A DNA stretch of 10,502 nt from Porticoccus sp964608185 (GCA_964608185.1 CAZSMR010000035.1:1-10502), one strand, 5' to 3'. Counted from the stretch's first letter, positions 1-7,264 are shown. The notes: generated from the sequence alone by a model not told the origin. A program made the numbers and translations.

Positions 1-2
1 GA

Positions 3-221
3 TATACAGTTCCGCCATACTACGATTCCTTGATAGGTAAAATTATAACTCGCGGTAAGGATAGAGGTGGTGCTCTTTCTCGGATGGTCAGCGCACTAGA
101 CGAACTTCATATAGAGGGCATACAAACGAATATTAGCCTTCAGAGAGATTTAGCTTCTGACAAAGAGTTCCAGAAAGGCAGTGTAAATATACATTATCTT
201 GAAAAAAAACTAGGACTATAG
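3..221 (+). CDS. accC: Biotin carboxylase subunit of acetyl-CoA carboxylase, C-terminal end (partial)
   Basis: Only the last 72 residues are present; the reading frame is open to the left edge. AccC is the ATP-dependent enzyme that carboxylates biotin on AccB, the first half-reaction of malonyl-CoA formation for fatty-acid synthesis in the cytoplasm. Seen directly: the fragment opens with YTVPPYYDSLIGK, continues with a GGALSRMVSALDEL-type helix and IEGIQTNI, and ends NIHYLEKKLGL. These match the biotin carboxylase C-terminal domain, and the ending is almost identical to that of E. coli AccC. The TTG at position 30 is an internal leucine codon, not a start. In gammaproteobacteria accC normally follows accB, which would lie to the left of the window. 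Identification is firm despite the short length because the C-terminal signature is distinctive. Confidence 0.95.
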   Translation, partial: YTVPPYYDSLIGKIITRGKDRGGALSRMVSALDELHIEGIQTNISLQRDLASDKEFQKGSVNIHYLEKKLGL

Positions 222-246
222 AGGGATTTTTCAGAGCTCTTCAGTG

Positions 247-318
247 TAAATTTCCTTACAATTTCATCTCAAATTTCCTAATATTTAGAACATTTTTTTA
301 AGTATAGTAAGGAATTTA
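247..318. repeat. Inverted repeat in the accC-dusB spacer
   Basis: TAAATTTCCTTAC at 247-259 is complementary to GTAAGGAATTTA at 307-318 if one T is bulged, giving a 12-bp stem with a loop of about 47 bases. A second copy of the left-arm core, AAATTTCCTA at 271-280, could pair with the same right arm, so two alternative foldings exist. The right arm touches the -10-like TATAGT (303-308) and is adjacent to TTGACT (319-324). The arms are AT-rich, so chance is a real possibility. A regulatory role is inference. Confidence 0.35.
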
Positions 319-345
319 TTGACTAAGATTAATGACTGGTATGAA
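303..345 (+). promoter_or_regulatory. Possible promoter of the dusB-fis-pur operon
   Basis: Two weak candidates lie here. TTGACT at 319-324 matches a sigma-70 -35 box in five of six positions, with TATGAA at 340-345 as a -10 box, but the spacer is only 15 bp. TATAGT at 303-308 matches the -10 consensus in five of six positions but has no good -35 box upstream. A promoter in this interval is expected because the dusB-fis operon of E. coli is transcribed from just upstream of dusB. The exact site is not settled by the sequence. Confidence 0.25.
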
Positions 346-377
346 ATACATATCGTTGATTTAATGCCAATGTTGAT

Positions 378-382
378 AGGGG
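378..382 (+). promoter_or_regulatory. Ribosome binding site that fixes the dusB TTG start
   Basis: AGGGG lies nine bases before the TTG at 392. In the dusB frame a TAG stop occurs at 377-379, only four codons upstream of that TTG, and no ATG or GTG lies between. The TTG is therefore the only start that keeps the conserved DusB N-terminus. Confidence 0.6.
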
Positions 383-391
383 CTTCAAACT

Positions 392-1381
392 TTGATAAAA
401 ATTGGGCGTCACAAGATTCAAAGTAGGGTCATATTAGCTCCAATGGCAGGCATTACTGACCTTCCATTTCGTAATTTGTGTAAGAAGCTAGGCGCGGGTC
501 TGGCTACATCAGAGATGTTAACGTCTGATACTTCTCTTTGGGGAAGCCGAAAAAGTATGCAGAGATTGATTTCTAAAAATGAAATTTCACCTAGATCCGT
601 TCAGCTAGCTGGAAGTGTTCCGGAAATATTGGCAGCGGCGGCAAAGAAAAATGTAGAATTGGGTGCTGAAATTATTGACATAAATATGGGCTGCCCGGCG
701 AAAAAAGTTCTTAAAAGAGCTGCAGGATCAGCATTACTTCAAGATGAAAACCTCGTCGCAAGAATTCTAAATTCTGTTGTTTCAGCTGTAGATGTTCCTG
801 TGACGTTAAAAATTCGCACGGGATGGAGTAAAGAGAACCGAAATGCTTTAACAATTACTCGAATTGCTGAAGATGCTGGAATAAAGGCATTAGCAGTTCA
901 TGGCCGAACGCGTGAGTGTCGATTTTTAGGAAACGCAGAATATGACACTATTGCATCTGTAGTAGAGGCATCGTCAATTCCAGTATTTGCAAATGGTGAT
1001 ATATCATCACCTCAAGATGCAAAATATGTACTGGATTATACTGGTGCCGCAGCAGTCATGGTTGGTCGATCAGCTCAAGGAAATCCATGGATATTCAATC
1101 AAATCAATCACTACCTTGAACGAGGGTTCGTTCTAAAACAACCATCAAAGAGTGAAGTAGTAGCTGCAATTAGCTCCCATATTAAGGATATACATAGACA
1201 TTACGGTGAATATCTAGGGGTCAGAATTGCCCGTAAACATATAGGCTGGTACGTTAATAACTTATCAAATTGTAAAGAATACCGGCGTCAATTTTTCCAA
1301 TTGGATAACTCTGAACAGCAAATGCAAAGTCTGTATGATTTTTTTACCTCAACAAAAATTACTTGGAATAAAGTAGCATGA
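392..1381 (+). CDS. dusB: tRNA-dihydrouridine synthase B
   Basis: A 329-residue protein, close to the usual DusB length, that reduces specific uridines in tRNA to dihydrouridine with FMN and NADPH. Seen: an FMN-binding TIM barrel beginning VILAPMAGITDLPFRNLC (13-30), the signature NMGCPAKKV (98-106) with catalytic Cys101, VTLKIRTGW (137-145), HGRTR (170-174), NGDI (201-204) and MVGRSAQGNPW (223-233), followed by the helical tRNA-binding domain with RIARKHIGWY. The close match to E. coli DusB at NMGCPAKKV and around the N-terminus favours DusB over DusA or DusC. Translation starts at TTG, supported by AGGGG nine bases upstream and an in-frame stop just before it. The stop overlaps the fis start (ATGA at 1378-1381), so the two are probably translationally coupled, as in the classical dusB-fis operon. 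Confidence 0.95.
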   Translation: MIKIGRHKIQSRVILAPMAGITDLPFRNLCKKLGAGLATSEMLTSDTSLWGSRKSMQRLISKNEISPRSVQLAGSVPEILAAAAKKNVELGAEIIDINMGCPAKKVLKRAAGSALLQDENLVARILNSVVSAVDVPVTLKIRTGWSKENRNALTITRIAEDAGIKALAVHGRTRECRFLGNAEYDTIASVVEASSIPVFANGDISSPQDAKYVLDYTGAAAVMVGRSAQGNPWIFNQINHYLERGFVLKQPSKSEVVAAISSHIKDIHRHYGEYLGVRIARKHIGWYVNNLSNCKEYRRQFFQLDNSEQQMQSLYDFFTSTKITWNKVA

Positions 1382-1671
1382 GTGGCATCGATAAAAAGCA
1401 AGTAGCATTAAAAATTAATCCCAAAAAACCAGATGCCCATAAACATGAATCTGTTAAGAAGTGCCTTGTACACGCACTTGATGAATATTTTAATTCTATT
1501 GGGGACCAAACTACTCATGACCTTTACAGCCTAGTTATTAAAGAAGTGGAAGCAACATTACTAGAGGCCACACTAGCTTTTACTAATAAAAACCAAAGCA
1601 AAGCAGCTGAAGTACTGGGCCTTAACCGCGGAACATTAAGAAAAAAACTTAAGGAGTATAGTCTTTTATAG
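1378..1671 (+). CDS. fis: DNA-binding protein Fis
   Basis: A 97-residue protein, one residue shorter than E. coli Fis. Fis is a homodimeric nucleoid protein that bends DNA, activates rRNA and other growth-related promoters and takes part in site-specific recombination. Seen: a variable, lysine-rich N-terminal part (1-25), the dimerisation helices (about 26-70, including YSLVIKEVEATLLEATL), and a C-terminal helix-turn-helix (about 73-94, NQSKAAEVLGLNRGTLRKKL) that matches the Fis recognition helix almost residue for residue. The same fold occurs at the end of NtrC-type activators, but the small size and the position after dusB make Fis secure. The ATG overlaps the dusB stop by four bases, and GGAATAAAG about four bases upstream may serve for ribosome binding. 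Confidence 0.96.
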   Translation: MSGIDKKQVALKINPKKPDAHKHESVKKCLVHALDEYFNSIGDQTTHDLYSLVIKEVEATLLEATLAFTNKNQSKAAEVLGLNRGTLRKKLKEYSLL

Positions 1672-1710
1672 TCCGCTACTCGCAACAAAAAAACCATTAA
1701 CGAGAATATT

Positions 1711-3285
1711 ATGAATGATCTACGTAAAGTCTCACGTGCTCTGATCAGTGTATCTGACAAAACTGGAATAGTTGAGTTTGCTCGATCACTCAGCCTCAAA
1801 GGAGTTGAAATTTTGTCTACTGGGGGGACCTTCCGTTTAATTAAAGAGAATGGCATCAAAGTTCGTGAAGTTTCAGATTATACTGGGTTTCCAGAAATGA
1901 TGGATGGAAGGGTAAAAACACTTCACCCTAAAATTCATGGAGGGATACTCGGCCGTCGAGGAATTGACGATAAAGTAATGGCTGCTCATGAAATCTTAGA
2001 AATAGATATGGTAGTGGTTAATCTTTATCCTTTTGCCGCTGCTGTAGCTGACCCAGATTGCGATTTAGCTACCGCTATTGAAAACATAGATATCGGAGGA
2101 CCAAGTATGGTTAGATCCGCAGCCAAAAATCATAAGGATGTCACCGTAGTTGTTAGTACTCAAGACTATGGTATGGTTTTACAAGAGCTGGATAATCAAT
2201 CTGGCTGTACATCTTACGAGGCTCGCTATAGTTTAATGATAAAAGCATTCGAGCATACTGCTGCCTACGATGGTATGATTGCTAGCCACTTTGGTGTTTG
2301 CAATGCTAAAAACGAAAAATCTAGTTTTCCTAATACATTTAATATGCAGTTTGTTAAAAATCAAGAAATGAGATACGGAGAGAACCCTCATCAAAAGGCA
2401 GCGTTTTATATAGAAAGAGATACAACTGAATCTAATGTTTCCACAGCACTGCAAATTCAAGGAAAAGAGCTCTCATACAATAACATAGCTGATACAGACG
2501 CTGCACTGGTGTGTGTGAGGCAATTTGATCAGCCTGCCTGCGTCATTGTTAAACATGCTAATCCTTGTGGTGTAGCAGTAGCGAGCAATATTAACGCGGC
2601 ATATGATTTGGCTTTTAGTACTGACCCAGAATCTGCTTTTGGTGGAATTATCGCATTCAATCGAGATCTTGATGAAGAAACTGCAGCAGCTATTTGTGAG
2701 CGGCAATTTGTTGAGGTTATTATCGTTCCGAGTGTTTCAGACGCAGCAAAGCTTATAATTTCTAGTAAGAAAAATGTTCGACTTTTGGTCTGTGGAAAGT
2801 GGGAGCAAGAAGTATCTTCAGGGTTTGATTTCAAACGAGTCAGCGGTGGACTGCTGATACAAGACAAAGACAATACGATGATAACTCGCTCAGACCTAAA
2901 GGTGGTCACTAAAAGAATTCCGACTGACGAAGAATTTGAAGAAATGATTTTTGCTTGGAAAGTAGCAAAAATGGTTAAATCTAACGCTATTGTATACACA
3001 AAGAAAAATAGAACTATAGGTGTTGGTGCGGGCCAAATGAGCAGAATAAATTCAGCACGGATTGCTGGAATAAAAGCTGAGCATGCAGGTCTTGAGGTTA
3101 AGGGTTCTATTATGGCTTCCGACGCGTTCTTTCCTTTTAGAGATGGTATTGATAATGCAGGGAAAGAAGGAATTAGCTGCGTTATTCAACCTGGTGGCTC
3201 TATTCGTGACGAAGAGGTAATTGCTGCTGCTGATGGGTATGGTATGGCAATGGTCTTCACAGGAATAAGGCATTTCCGTCACTAA
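1711..3285 (+). CDS. purH: Bifunctional AICAR transformylase / IMP cyclohydrolase
   Basis: A 524-residue protein, full length for the family, that performs the last two steps of IMP synthesis: formylation of AICAR with 10-formyltetrahydrofolate, then ring closure. Seen: an N-terminal MGS-like cyclohydrolase domain (about 8-150) with ISVSDKTGI, STGGT, VKTLHPKIHGGIL (68-80), VVNLYPF (102-108) and NIDIGGPSMVRSAAKN; then the transformylase domain (about 200-524) with RYGENPHQKAAFY (221-233), VKHANPCGV (280-288) carrying the catalytic Lys281-His282 pair, STDPESAFGGIIAFNR, VKSNAIVY, GVGAGQMSR, SDAFFPFRDGID (470-481) and IQPGGSIRDEEV. The start ATG has GAGAA a few bases upstream. It lies 39 bases after fis and 30 before purD, so all are likely on one transcript. 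No PurR-type operator is visible in the short spacer. Confidence 0.97.
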   Translation: MNDLRKVSRALISVSDKTGIVEFARSLSLKGVEILSTGGTFRLIKENGIKVREVSDYTGFPEMMDGRVKTLHPKIHGGILGRRGIDDKVMAAHEILEIDMVVVNLYPFAAAVADPDCDLATAIENIDIGGPSMVRSAAKNHKDVTVVVSTQDYGMVLQELDNQSGCTSYEARYSLMIKAFEHTAAYDGMIASHFGVCNAKNEKSSFPNTFNMQFVKNQEMRYGENPHQKAAFYIERDTTESNVSTALQIQGKELSYNNIADTDAALVCVRQFDQPACVIVKHANPCGVAVASNINAAYDLAFSTDPESAFGGIIAFNRDLDEETAAAICERQFVEVIIVPSVSDAAKLIISSKKNVRLLVCGKWEQEVSSGFDFKRVSGGLLIQDKDNTMITRSDLKVVTKRIPTDEEFEEMIFAWKVAKMVKSNAIVYTKKNRTIGVGAGQMSRINSARIAGIKAEHAGLEVKGSIMASDAFFPFRDGIDNAGKEGISCVIQPGGSIRDEEVIAAADGYGMAMVFTGIRHFRH

Positions 3286-3315
3286 AAATAACCTTGCTTT
3301 GAGGAATTAGTATCC

Positions 3316-4599
3316 ATGGACATCTTAATAATTGGATCTGGTGGACGAGAACATGCTTTAGCATGGAAGATCGCTCAAAATACTGAGGTCAAGAAGGTCT
3401 ATGTAGCACCCGGTAACGCTGGTACCGCACTGGAAAACAAAATAATAAACATAGTGATAGATCCAAACAATTTTATGGAGTTAGCTGTTTTTGCTGAAGA
3501 CCATCAAGTTACTTTAACTATTGTTGGACCTGAGCAACCACTTGTAAACGGGATTGTAGATTTTTTTTTGGAGCGCAATCTAAAAATTATTGGTCCCACT
3601 AAAAAAGCTGCGCAGTTAGAAGGATCGAAATCTTTTGCAAAAGATTTTCTTGCTAGACATAACATTCCCTCTGCTGAATATCAAAAATTTACAGAAATAG
3701 ATCCTGCAATTGCTTATCTTAAAACAAAAAATATTCCTATCGTAATCAAGGCTGATGGCCTAGCTGCTGGCAAAGGGGTTGTTATTGCCACAACAGCTGA
3801 TCAAGCAAATCAAGCTGTTTATGACATGCTAGAGGGTAATGCTTTTGGTGAAGCAGGCCATCGCATCGTCATAGAAGAATTCTTAGCTGGTGAAGAAGCA
3901 AGCTTTATCGTTATTGTAGATGGAAAAAATATATTACCAATGGCAACTTCGCAAGACCATAAGGCTCGTGATAATGGTGACAGTGGTCCAAATACTGGAG
4001 GTATGGGAGCTTACTCTCCAGCACCTGTTGTTACCGCTGAAATTTATGATCGTGTTATGAAGGAGGTAATTAAGCCAACAGTTTTAGGCATGGCCGAAGA
4101 GGGTAACGTCTATACAGGATTTCTTTATGCCGGCTTGATGATCATGCCAGATGGATCTCCTAAGGTAATTGAATATAACTGTCGCTTTGGTGACCCAGAA
4201 ACACAACCTATAATGATGCGCCTCAAGTCAGACCTGCTTGCTCTATGTAATGCGGCGCTAGATAAAAAATTAGACACGTATAATATTGAATGGGATCCTA
4301 GGCCAGCACTGGGTGTTGTGATTGCTGCAGGTGGGTATCCTCATAAATACGATACAGGTGATGTAATATCTGGTATTCCTAATAAACCATCAGATACTAA
4401 AAAGATTTTTCATGCGGGAACATCTCTTATTAATGGGAAGGTTACTACTAGTGGCGGTAGAGTTCTGTGTGCTGTTGGTATGGGAGACAACATAACTGAT
4501 GCACAAAAAAAAGCATACCAGCTGACTAACAAAATTTATTGGGATAACTGTTTTTTTCGAGACGATATCGGCTATCGTGCAATCAAAAGAGAACAATAA
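3316..4599 (+). CDS. purD: Phosphoribosylamine-glycine ligase (GAR synthetase)
   Basis: A 427-residue ATP-grasp enzyme, normal length, that joins glycine to phosphoribosylamine in the second step of purine synthesis. Seen: the N-terminal domain with IGSGGREHALAWK (6-18) and APGNAG (31-36), IVGPEQPLVNGI (69-80), the ATP-grasp part with GSKSFAKDFLARHNIP (103-118) and KADGLAAGKGVV (145-156), SQDHKARDNGDSGPNTGGMG (212-231), and the metal-binding loop EYNCRFGDPETQP (286-298); the C-terminal PurD domain follows (about 325-425). GAGGA at 3301-3305 lies ten bases before the ATG. It directly follows purH, the purHD order common in gammaproteobacteria. A run of nine T bases at 3561-3569 (residues DFFLE) lies in frame and leaves the gene intact. 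Confidence 0.97.
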   Translation: MDILIIGSGGREHALAWKIAQNTEVKKVYVAPGNAGTALENKIINIVIDPNNFMELAVFAEDHQVTLTIVGPEQPLVNGIVDFFLERNLKIIGPTKKAAQLEGSKSFAKDFLARHNIPSAEYQKFTEIDPAIAYLKTKNIPIVIKADGLAAGKGVVIATTADQANQAVYDMLEGNAFGEAGHRIVIEEFLAGEEASFIVIVDGKNILPMATSQDHKARDNGDSGPNTGGMGAYSPAPVVTAEIYDRVMKEVIKPTVLGMAEEGNVYTGFLYAGLMIMPDGSPKVIEYNCRFGDPETQPIMMRLKSDLLALCNAALDKKLDTYNIEWDPRPALGVVIAAGGYPHKYDTGDVISGIPNKPSDTKKIFHAGTSLINGKVTTSGGRVLCAVGMGDNITDAQKKAYQLTNKIYWDNCFFRDDIGYRAIKREQ

Positions 4600-4614
4600 T
4601 TTTATGGTGGATAA

Positions 4615-4660
4615 TGCTCTGTTAGCACTTCATGCTGAGTAATGTAGAGTTTCTATTTTT
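4615..4660 (+). terminator. Possible weak terminator after purD
   Basis: Between the convergent stops of purD and the hydrolase gene lies AGCA-cttca-TGCT (4624-4636), inside a longer imperfect stem whose outer arms are CTCT and AGAG (near 4617-4621 and 4645-4648), followed by a T-rich stretch ending in five T at 4656-4660. A smaller TAGA-gtt-TCTA hairpin (4645-4655) sits directly before that T run. Both stems are short, so this is only a candidate; its place between convergent genes is the main support. Confidence 0.3.
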
Positions 4661-5617
4661 CTAAATTTTCTGCTTCAGTTTAGATAACCATATATCTAGT
4701 CCTTGGGCATTTAATTTAAAATCCAGCTCTAATAACTCTCCCATCATATCGATATCGCAATTTGGCAAAGCTTCTAATATGTAAGCTAATGTCATTTTTT
4801 TTAACGCAAGATATATTTTACTCTCTCTATCTGATTCAAAGCGTAATTTATAGGCAATTTTTCTGTAAGACTCAATTTGCTTTGTGAGCATACAAGCTTT
4901 TTTTTCAGGAGCTCTTACAGCACCGAAGTGGGTCAGGAAGAATTGCTTAGGTCTATAACTCATCATCAGATTTATAGAGGTTATTAGTTTATCTGGATCA
5001 AACTGCACTGGTGAGGTTGTAGGTACAATAACTCGGTGTGGCTCATTGCCCATTAGCTCATAAGAAATCCCAAATGTATCTCCAGAGAACCATCCTTGAC
5101 TGACGTGATCCCAAATACAAAAATGATGATCTGCGTGCCCAGGTGTATCGCGAAACTCTAAAACTCTCTTTTTCAGATAGAGTTTATCTTTATCTTTCAT
5201 AATGAGTATTCGATCTTCGGAAACTGGAACAATTTCGCCATAAAATTGTGTAAATCTTTTTTCTCCATAAACTGCTTTAGAGCCGGCAATCAGCTTATCT
5301 GGATTGACCATATGTCGTGCACCTTTAGGGTGTATGACTAGACGGGACTTATGATATTTTTTTATCAACACCCCGGCCCCACCTGCATGATCTAGGTGTA
5401 CATGGGTTGGTATTATATATTTTACCGTTTCGTCACCTAAACCCAATGAACGAAGAGCTTCATCGATGCCATCTGCTGTATAAGTAGTTCCAGTCTCTAT
5501 AATCGCTACTTCATCTCCTTCAATCATTAGGTAACAACATGCGTTACCTGGACAGATATAGCGAGCGTCAATACTGTAAATACCATCATTTAGGTTTGTA
5601 TACTTATCAATCATCAT
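4661..5617 (-). CDS. Metallo-beta-lactamase-fold hydrolase, function unknown
   Basis: A 318-residue cytoplasmic protein with the complete metal-binding set of the metallo-beta-lactamase fold: THVHLDHAGG (71-80: His72, His74, Asp76, His77), His161 in DTPGHADHHF, Asp180 in FSGDTFG, and His230 in FLTHFG. This predicts a two-metal hydrolase core over about residues 12-235. The C-terminal third (about 236-318) is helical and has no motif that I recognise. No signal peptide is visible. The N-terminal segment CPGNACCYL resembles a widespread proteobacterial subfamily with R-P-G-L-A-x-x-Y-L at this place, whose substrate is not established to my knowledge. Glyoxalase II, RNase Z and lactonase activities cannot be separated from the sequence. 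The start may be either of two consecutive ATGs (5617 or 5614), neither with a clear ribosome site. It stands alone, convergent to purD and divergent from coq7. Confidence 0.88.
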   Translation of the reverse strand: MMIDKYTNLNDGIYSIDARYICPGNACCYLMIEGDEVAIIETGTTYTADGIDEALRSLGLGDETVKYIIPTHVHLDHAGGAGVLIKKYHKSRLVIHPKGARHMVNPDKLIAGSKAVYGEKRFTQFYGEIVPVSEDRILIMKDKDKLYLKKRVLEFRDTPGHADHHFCIWDHVSQGWFSGDTFGISYELMGNEPHRVIVPTTSPVQFDPDKLITSINLMMSYRPKQFFLTHFGAVRAPEKKACMLTKQIESYRKIAYKLRFESDRESKIYLALKKMTLAYILEALPNCDIDMMGELLELDFKLNAQGLDIWLSKLKQKI

Positions 5618-5647
5618 TTAAACATCTAGCTACATTGATTTGAATTT

Positions 5648-5656
5648 TGATATGAT
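5648..5656 (+). promoter_or_regulatory. Extended -10 promoter candidate for coq7
   Basis: TGATATGAT is an extended -10 element: the TG motif, one base, then TATGAT, which matches TATAAT in five of six positions. No -35 box is seen at the right distance, which is tolerated with an extended -10. Transcription would begin near 5663, about 27 bases before the coq7 ATG. The 72-base space between the divergent genes must also hold the promoter of the hydrolase gene, which I could not locate. Confidence 0.45.
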
Positions 5657-5689
5657 ACCTTAACTTTACACACAAATTTGGCAATATTT

Positions 5690-6334
5690 ATGAGTTCAAG
5701 GCATCGATCAGCTATTGATAATTTTATATCTCAAGTAGACATAGCTCTGAAAACAATAACACTGTCCAATCCGCCACATAATCGTCCATCTCCAGCAAAA
5801 GCTACTGAAATGGCGGAATTGTCAGAATCAGAAAAGCATCAATCTGCAGCATTGATGAGAGTTAACCATACAGGAGAGGTTTGTGCCCAGGCACTTTACC
5901 AAGGGCAAGCTCTAACAGCAAAGCTAGCTACTGTTAGAAAAAAAATGGAGTATGCAGCAATAGAGGAGACAGATCATCTGGCTTGGTGCCGGGAACGTGT
6001 TTTTCAGCTAGGAGAACGGCCCAGCGTGTTTAACCCTATTTGGTATGCTATGTCTTTTGGCCTTGGCGCTGCAGCAGGAGCAATAAGTGATAAGCTCAGT
6101 TTAGGATTTGTTGCGGCAACAGAAGATCAGGTTTGCGAACATTTGAACCTTCATTTAGAGAAATTGCCATCTATAGATATTAAAAGTCGCGCAATTGTTA
6201 CCCAAATGCTTGCGGACGAAGCATCTCATGCAGAACAGGCGTTAGATGCTGGCGGTGCTAAGTTTCCTTTACCTGTCAAAATTTTGATGACCTCAGTATC
6301 AAAGACTATGACGAAAATTAGCCATTTTATTTAA
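5690..6334 (+). CDS. coq7: 2-polyprenyl-3-methyl-6-methoxy-1,4-benzoquinone monooxygenase (demethoxyubiquinone hydroxylase)
   Basis: A 214-residue di-iron enzyme that performs the last ring hydroxylation of ubiquinone synthesis at the inner membrane; it replaces the flavin enzyme UbiF used by enteric bacteria. The six expected iron ligands are visible, numbered from the ATG at 5690: Glu63 in RVNHTGEVCAQALYQGQ, Glu93 and His96 in EETDHLAW, Glu145 in AATEDQVCEH, Glu177 and His180 in ADEASHAEQ. The N-terminal MSSRHRSAIDNF and the end of the protein resemble Pseudomonas Coq7. I chose the ATG rather than the in-frame TTG at 5678, which would add only four residues, because family members start near this point and no ribosome site supports the TTG; the ATG itself has only a weak one. 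The middle helix (FGLGAAAGAISDKLSLGFVAA) is hydrophobic and fits membrane association. The 3' end overlaps the convergent LysR gene by eight bases. Confidence 0.95.
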   Translation: MSSRHRSAIDNFISQVDIALKTITLSNPPHNRPSPAKATEMAELSESEKHQSAALMRVNHTGEVCAQALYQGQALTAKLATVRKKMEYAAIEETDHLAWCRERVFQLGERPSVFNPIWYAMSFGLGAAAGAISDKLSLGFVAATEDQVCEHLNLHLEKLPSIDIKSRAIVTQMLADEASHAEQALDAGGAKFPLPVKILMTSVSKTMTKISHFI

Positions 6335-7264
6335 GATTTTCTTCAAGTTTTTTTTGAGTATCAACTACCACATCTGTAATTTTATCTTTCAACCATCTAT
6401 GGACAGGAGACTTGATCGTTCTAGTATGCTGTACAAGAACTATAGGTATAGTGGTATCAAAATCTAACTCTTTTGGATATGACTTACGTACCACCCCGTA
6501 GGTAGCCCCATCCGTTTTCAAGTCGTTCATTGTACCCATCATCAAGGAATCAGTTGCCCAGAGAACATTCAATGCTGTCATGAGCTGGGCTGTTACCATA
6601 GCTTTTTTTCTCTCTTGACCCTTAGACTTAAGCTGTGCATCGAAACGTGTTTGTTGTGTTGTATCGCCAGATGGTGATCGAAGAAGTGCATATTGAACAA
6701 ATGGGTACTCCAGCATTTCATTTAGTTTTAGTTGCTCTCTTCCTGCCAAAGGATGTCCAGTGCGCATCCAGACAGCTGGCGTAAAGTGCCCTAAACCAGT
6801 CTCATGATATTCTTCAGAGTATGCACGCCCGATCTCAATAGCGAAATCTAAGTCGCCTTTCTCAAGCCCCGCAGCCTTAATATCAATATTTTCTCCCACT
6901 AATCTAATAGTCATTAGTGGGGCCTCCTTAATTAAATTTTGAGTAAGTGCTGGCATCACCTGAACAGCTATAAATTCAGCGCACATAATATAAATTTCAC
7001 CTTCGTATGTAGCAGGATCAAACTCATTTTTCGCCATCATACTTGTTATAGATGAAAGAACGAGGGGAAGCTGTTTTTTTAATTCTACAGCTCTTGGGGT
7101 AGGCGATAAGCCTCTACCACTTCTAACAAACAATGGATCATCGAACGTTTCGCGTAAACGATGTAATGTCTTGCTCATTGCGGGCTGTGTGATAAACAAA
7201 CGTTCAGCAGCTTTAGTGACACTCTCTTCTTCCAAGAGGTGCTGCAAGGCAACCAGTAAGTTCA
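6327..7264 (-). CDS. LysR-family transcriptional regulator (5' end lost in the sequence gap)
   Basis: There are 311 visible residues followed by a stop; the frame runs into the N gap at its 5' end. Visible from the gap: NLLVALQHLLEEESVTKAAE, then RLFITQPAMSKTLHRLRETF and DDPLFVRSGRGLSPTPRA, the classic LysR winged helix-turn-helix (about residues 1-58). The effector-binding domain follows (about 85-295) with IRLVGENIDIKAAGLEKGDLD and HRWLKDKI near the end. The spacing of the binding-domain motifs recalls the NahR/DntR/LinR branch, but that is an impression from memory and the effector is unknown. The TTG at 7247-7245 is an internal leucine, not the start. The codon at the gap edge reads nTG, so it could itself be the ATG, or a leucine with a few more residues inside the gap. 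The target genes may also lie in the gap or beyond. The 3' end overlaps coq7. Confidence 0.9.

Larger units (their letters stand above)
222..391. other. accC-dusB intergenic spacer, without prmA
   Basis: This is the longest gene-free stretch in the window, 170 bases and very AT-rich. It contains an inverted repeat (247-259 with 307-318), an extra copy of the left arm (271-280), promoter-like hexamers and two tiny open frames, all listed separately. I see no GC-rich hairpin followed by a T run, so no convincing terminator for the accC operon. There is no remnant of prmA, the gene that often sits in this interval in related genomes. Confidence 0.7.

Noticed and set aside
1672..1710. CTCG...CGAG inverted repeat between fis and purH as a terminator or PurR operator
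   Set aside because: Only four base pairs with an 18-base loop and no T run, and it does not match the PurR consensus.
1524..1859. A 111-codon open frame on the minus strand
   Set aside because: It is antisense to the end of fis and the start of purH, both firmly identified, and its translation resembles no known protein.
2529..2999. A 156-codon open frame on the minus strand
   Set aside because: It lies wholly inside purH on the opposite strand, shows no recognisable domain, and purH is complete and well conserved there.
3561..3569. Run of nine T in purD as a programmed frameshift or a sequencing error
   Set aside because: The frame continues correctly on both sides with conserved PurD residues, so no shift is needed to explain it.
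5635..5651. Two TTGAT motifs upstream of coq7 as an FNR site
   Set aside because: They are direct repeats; an FNR site needs TTGAT followed by the inverted half ATCAA, which is absent at the right spacing.
7245..7247. TTG as the LysR start codon
   Set aside because: Reading on toward the gap adds NLLVA in frame, which matches the normal LysR N-terminus, so this TTG is an internal leucine.
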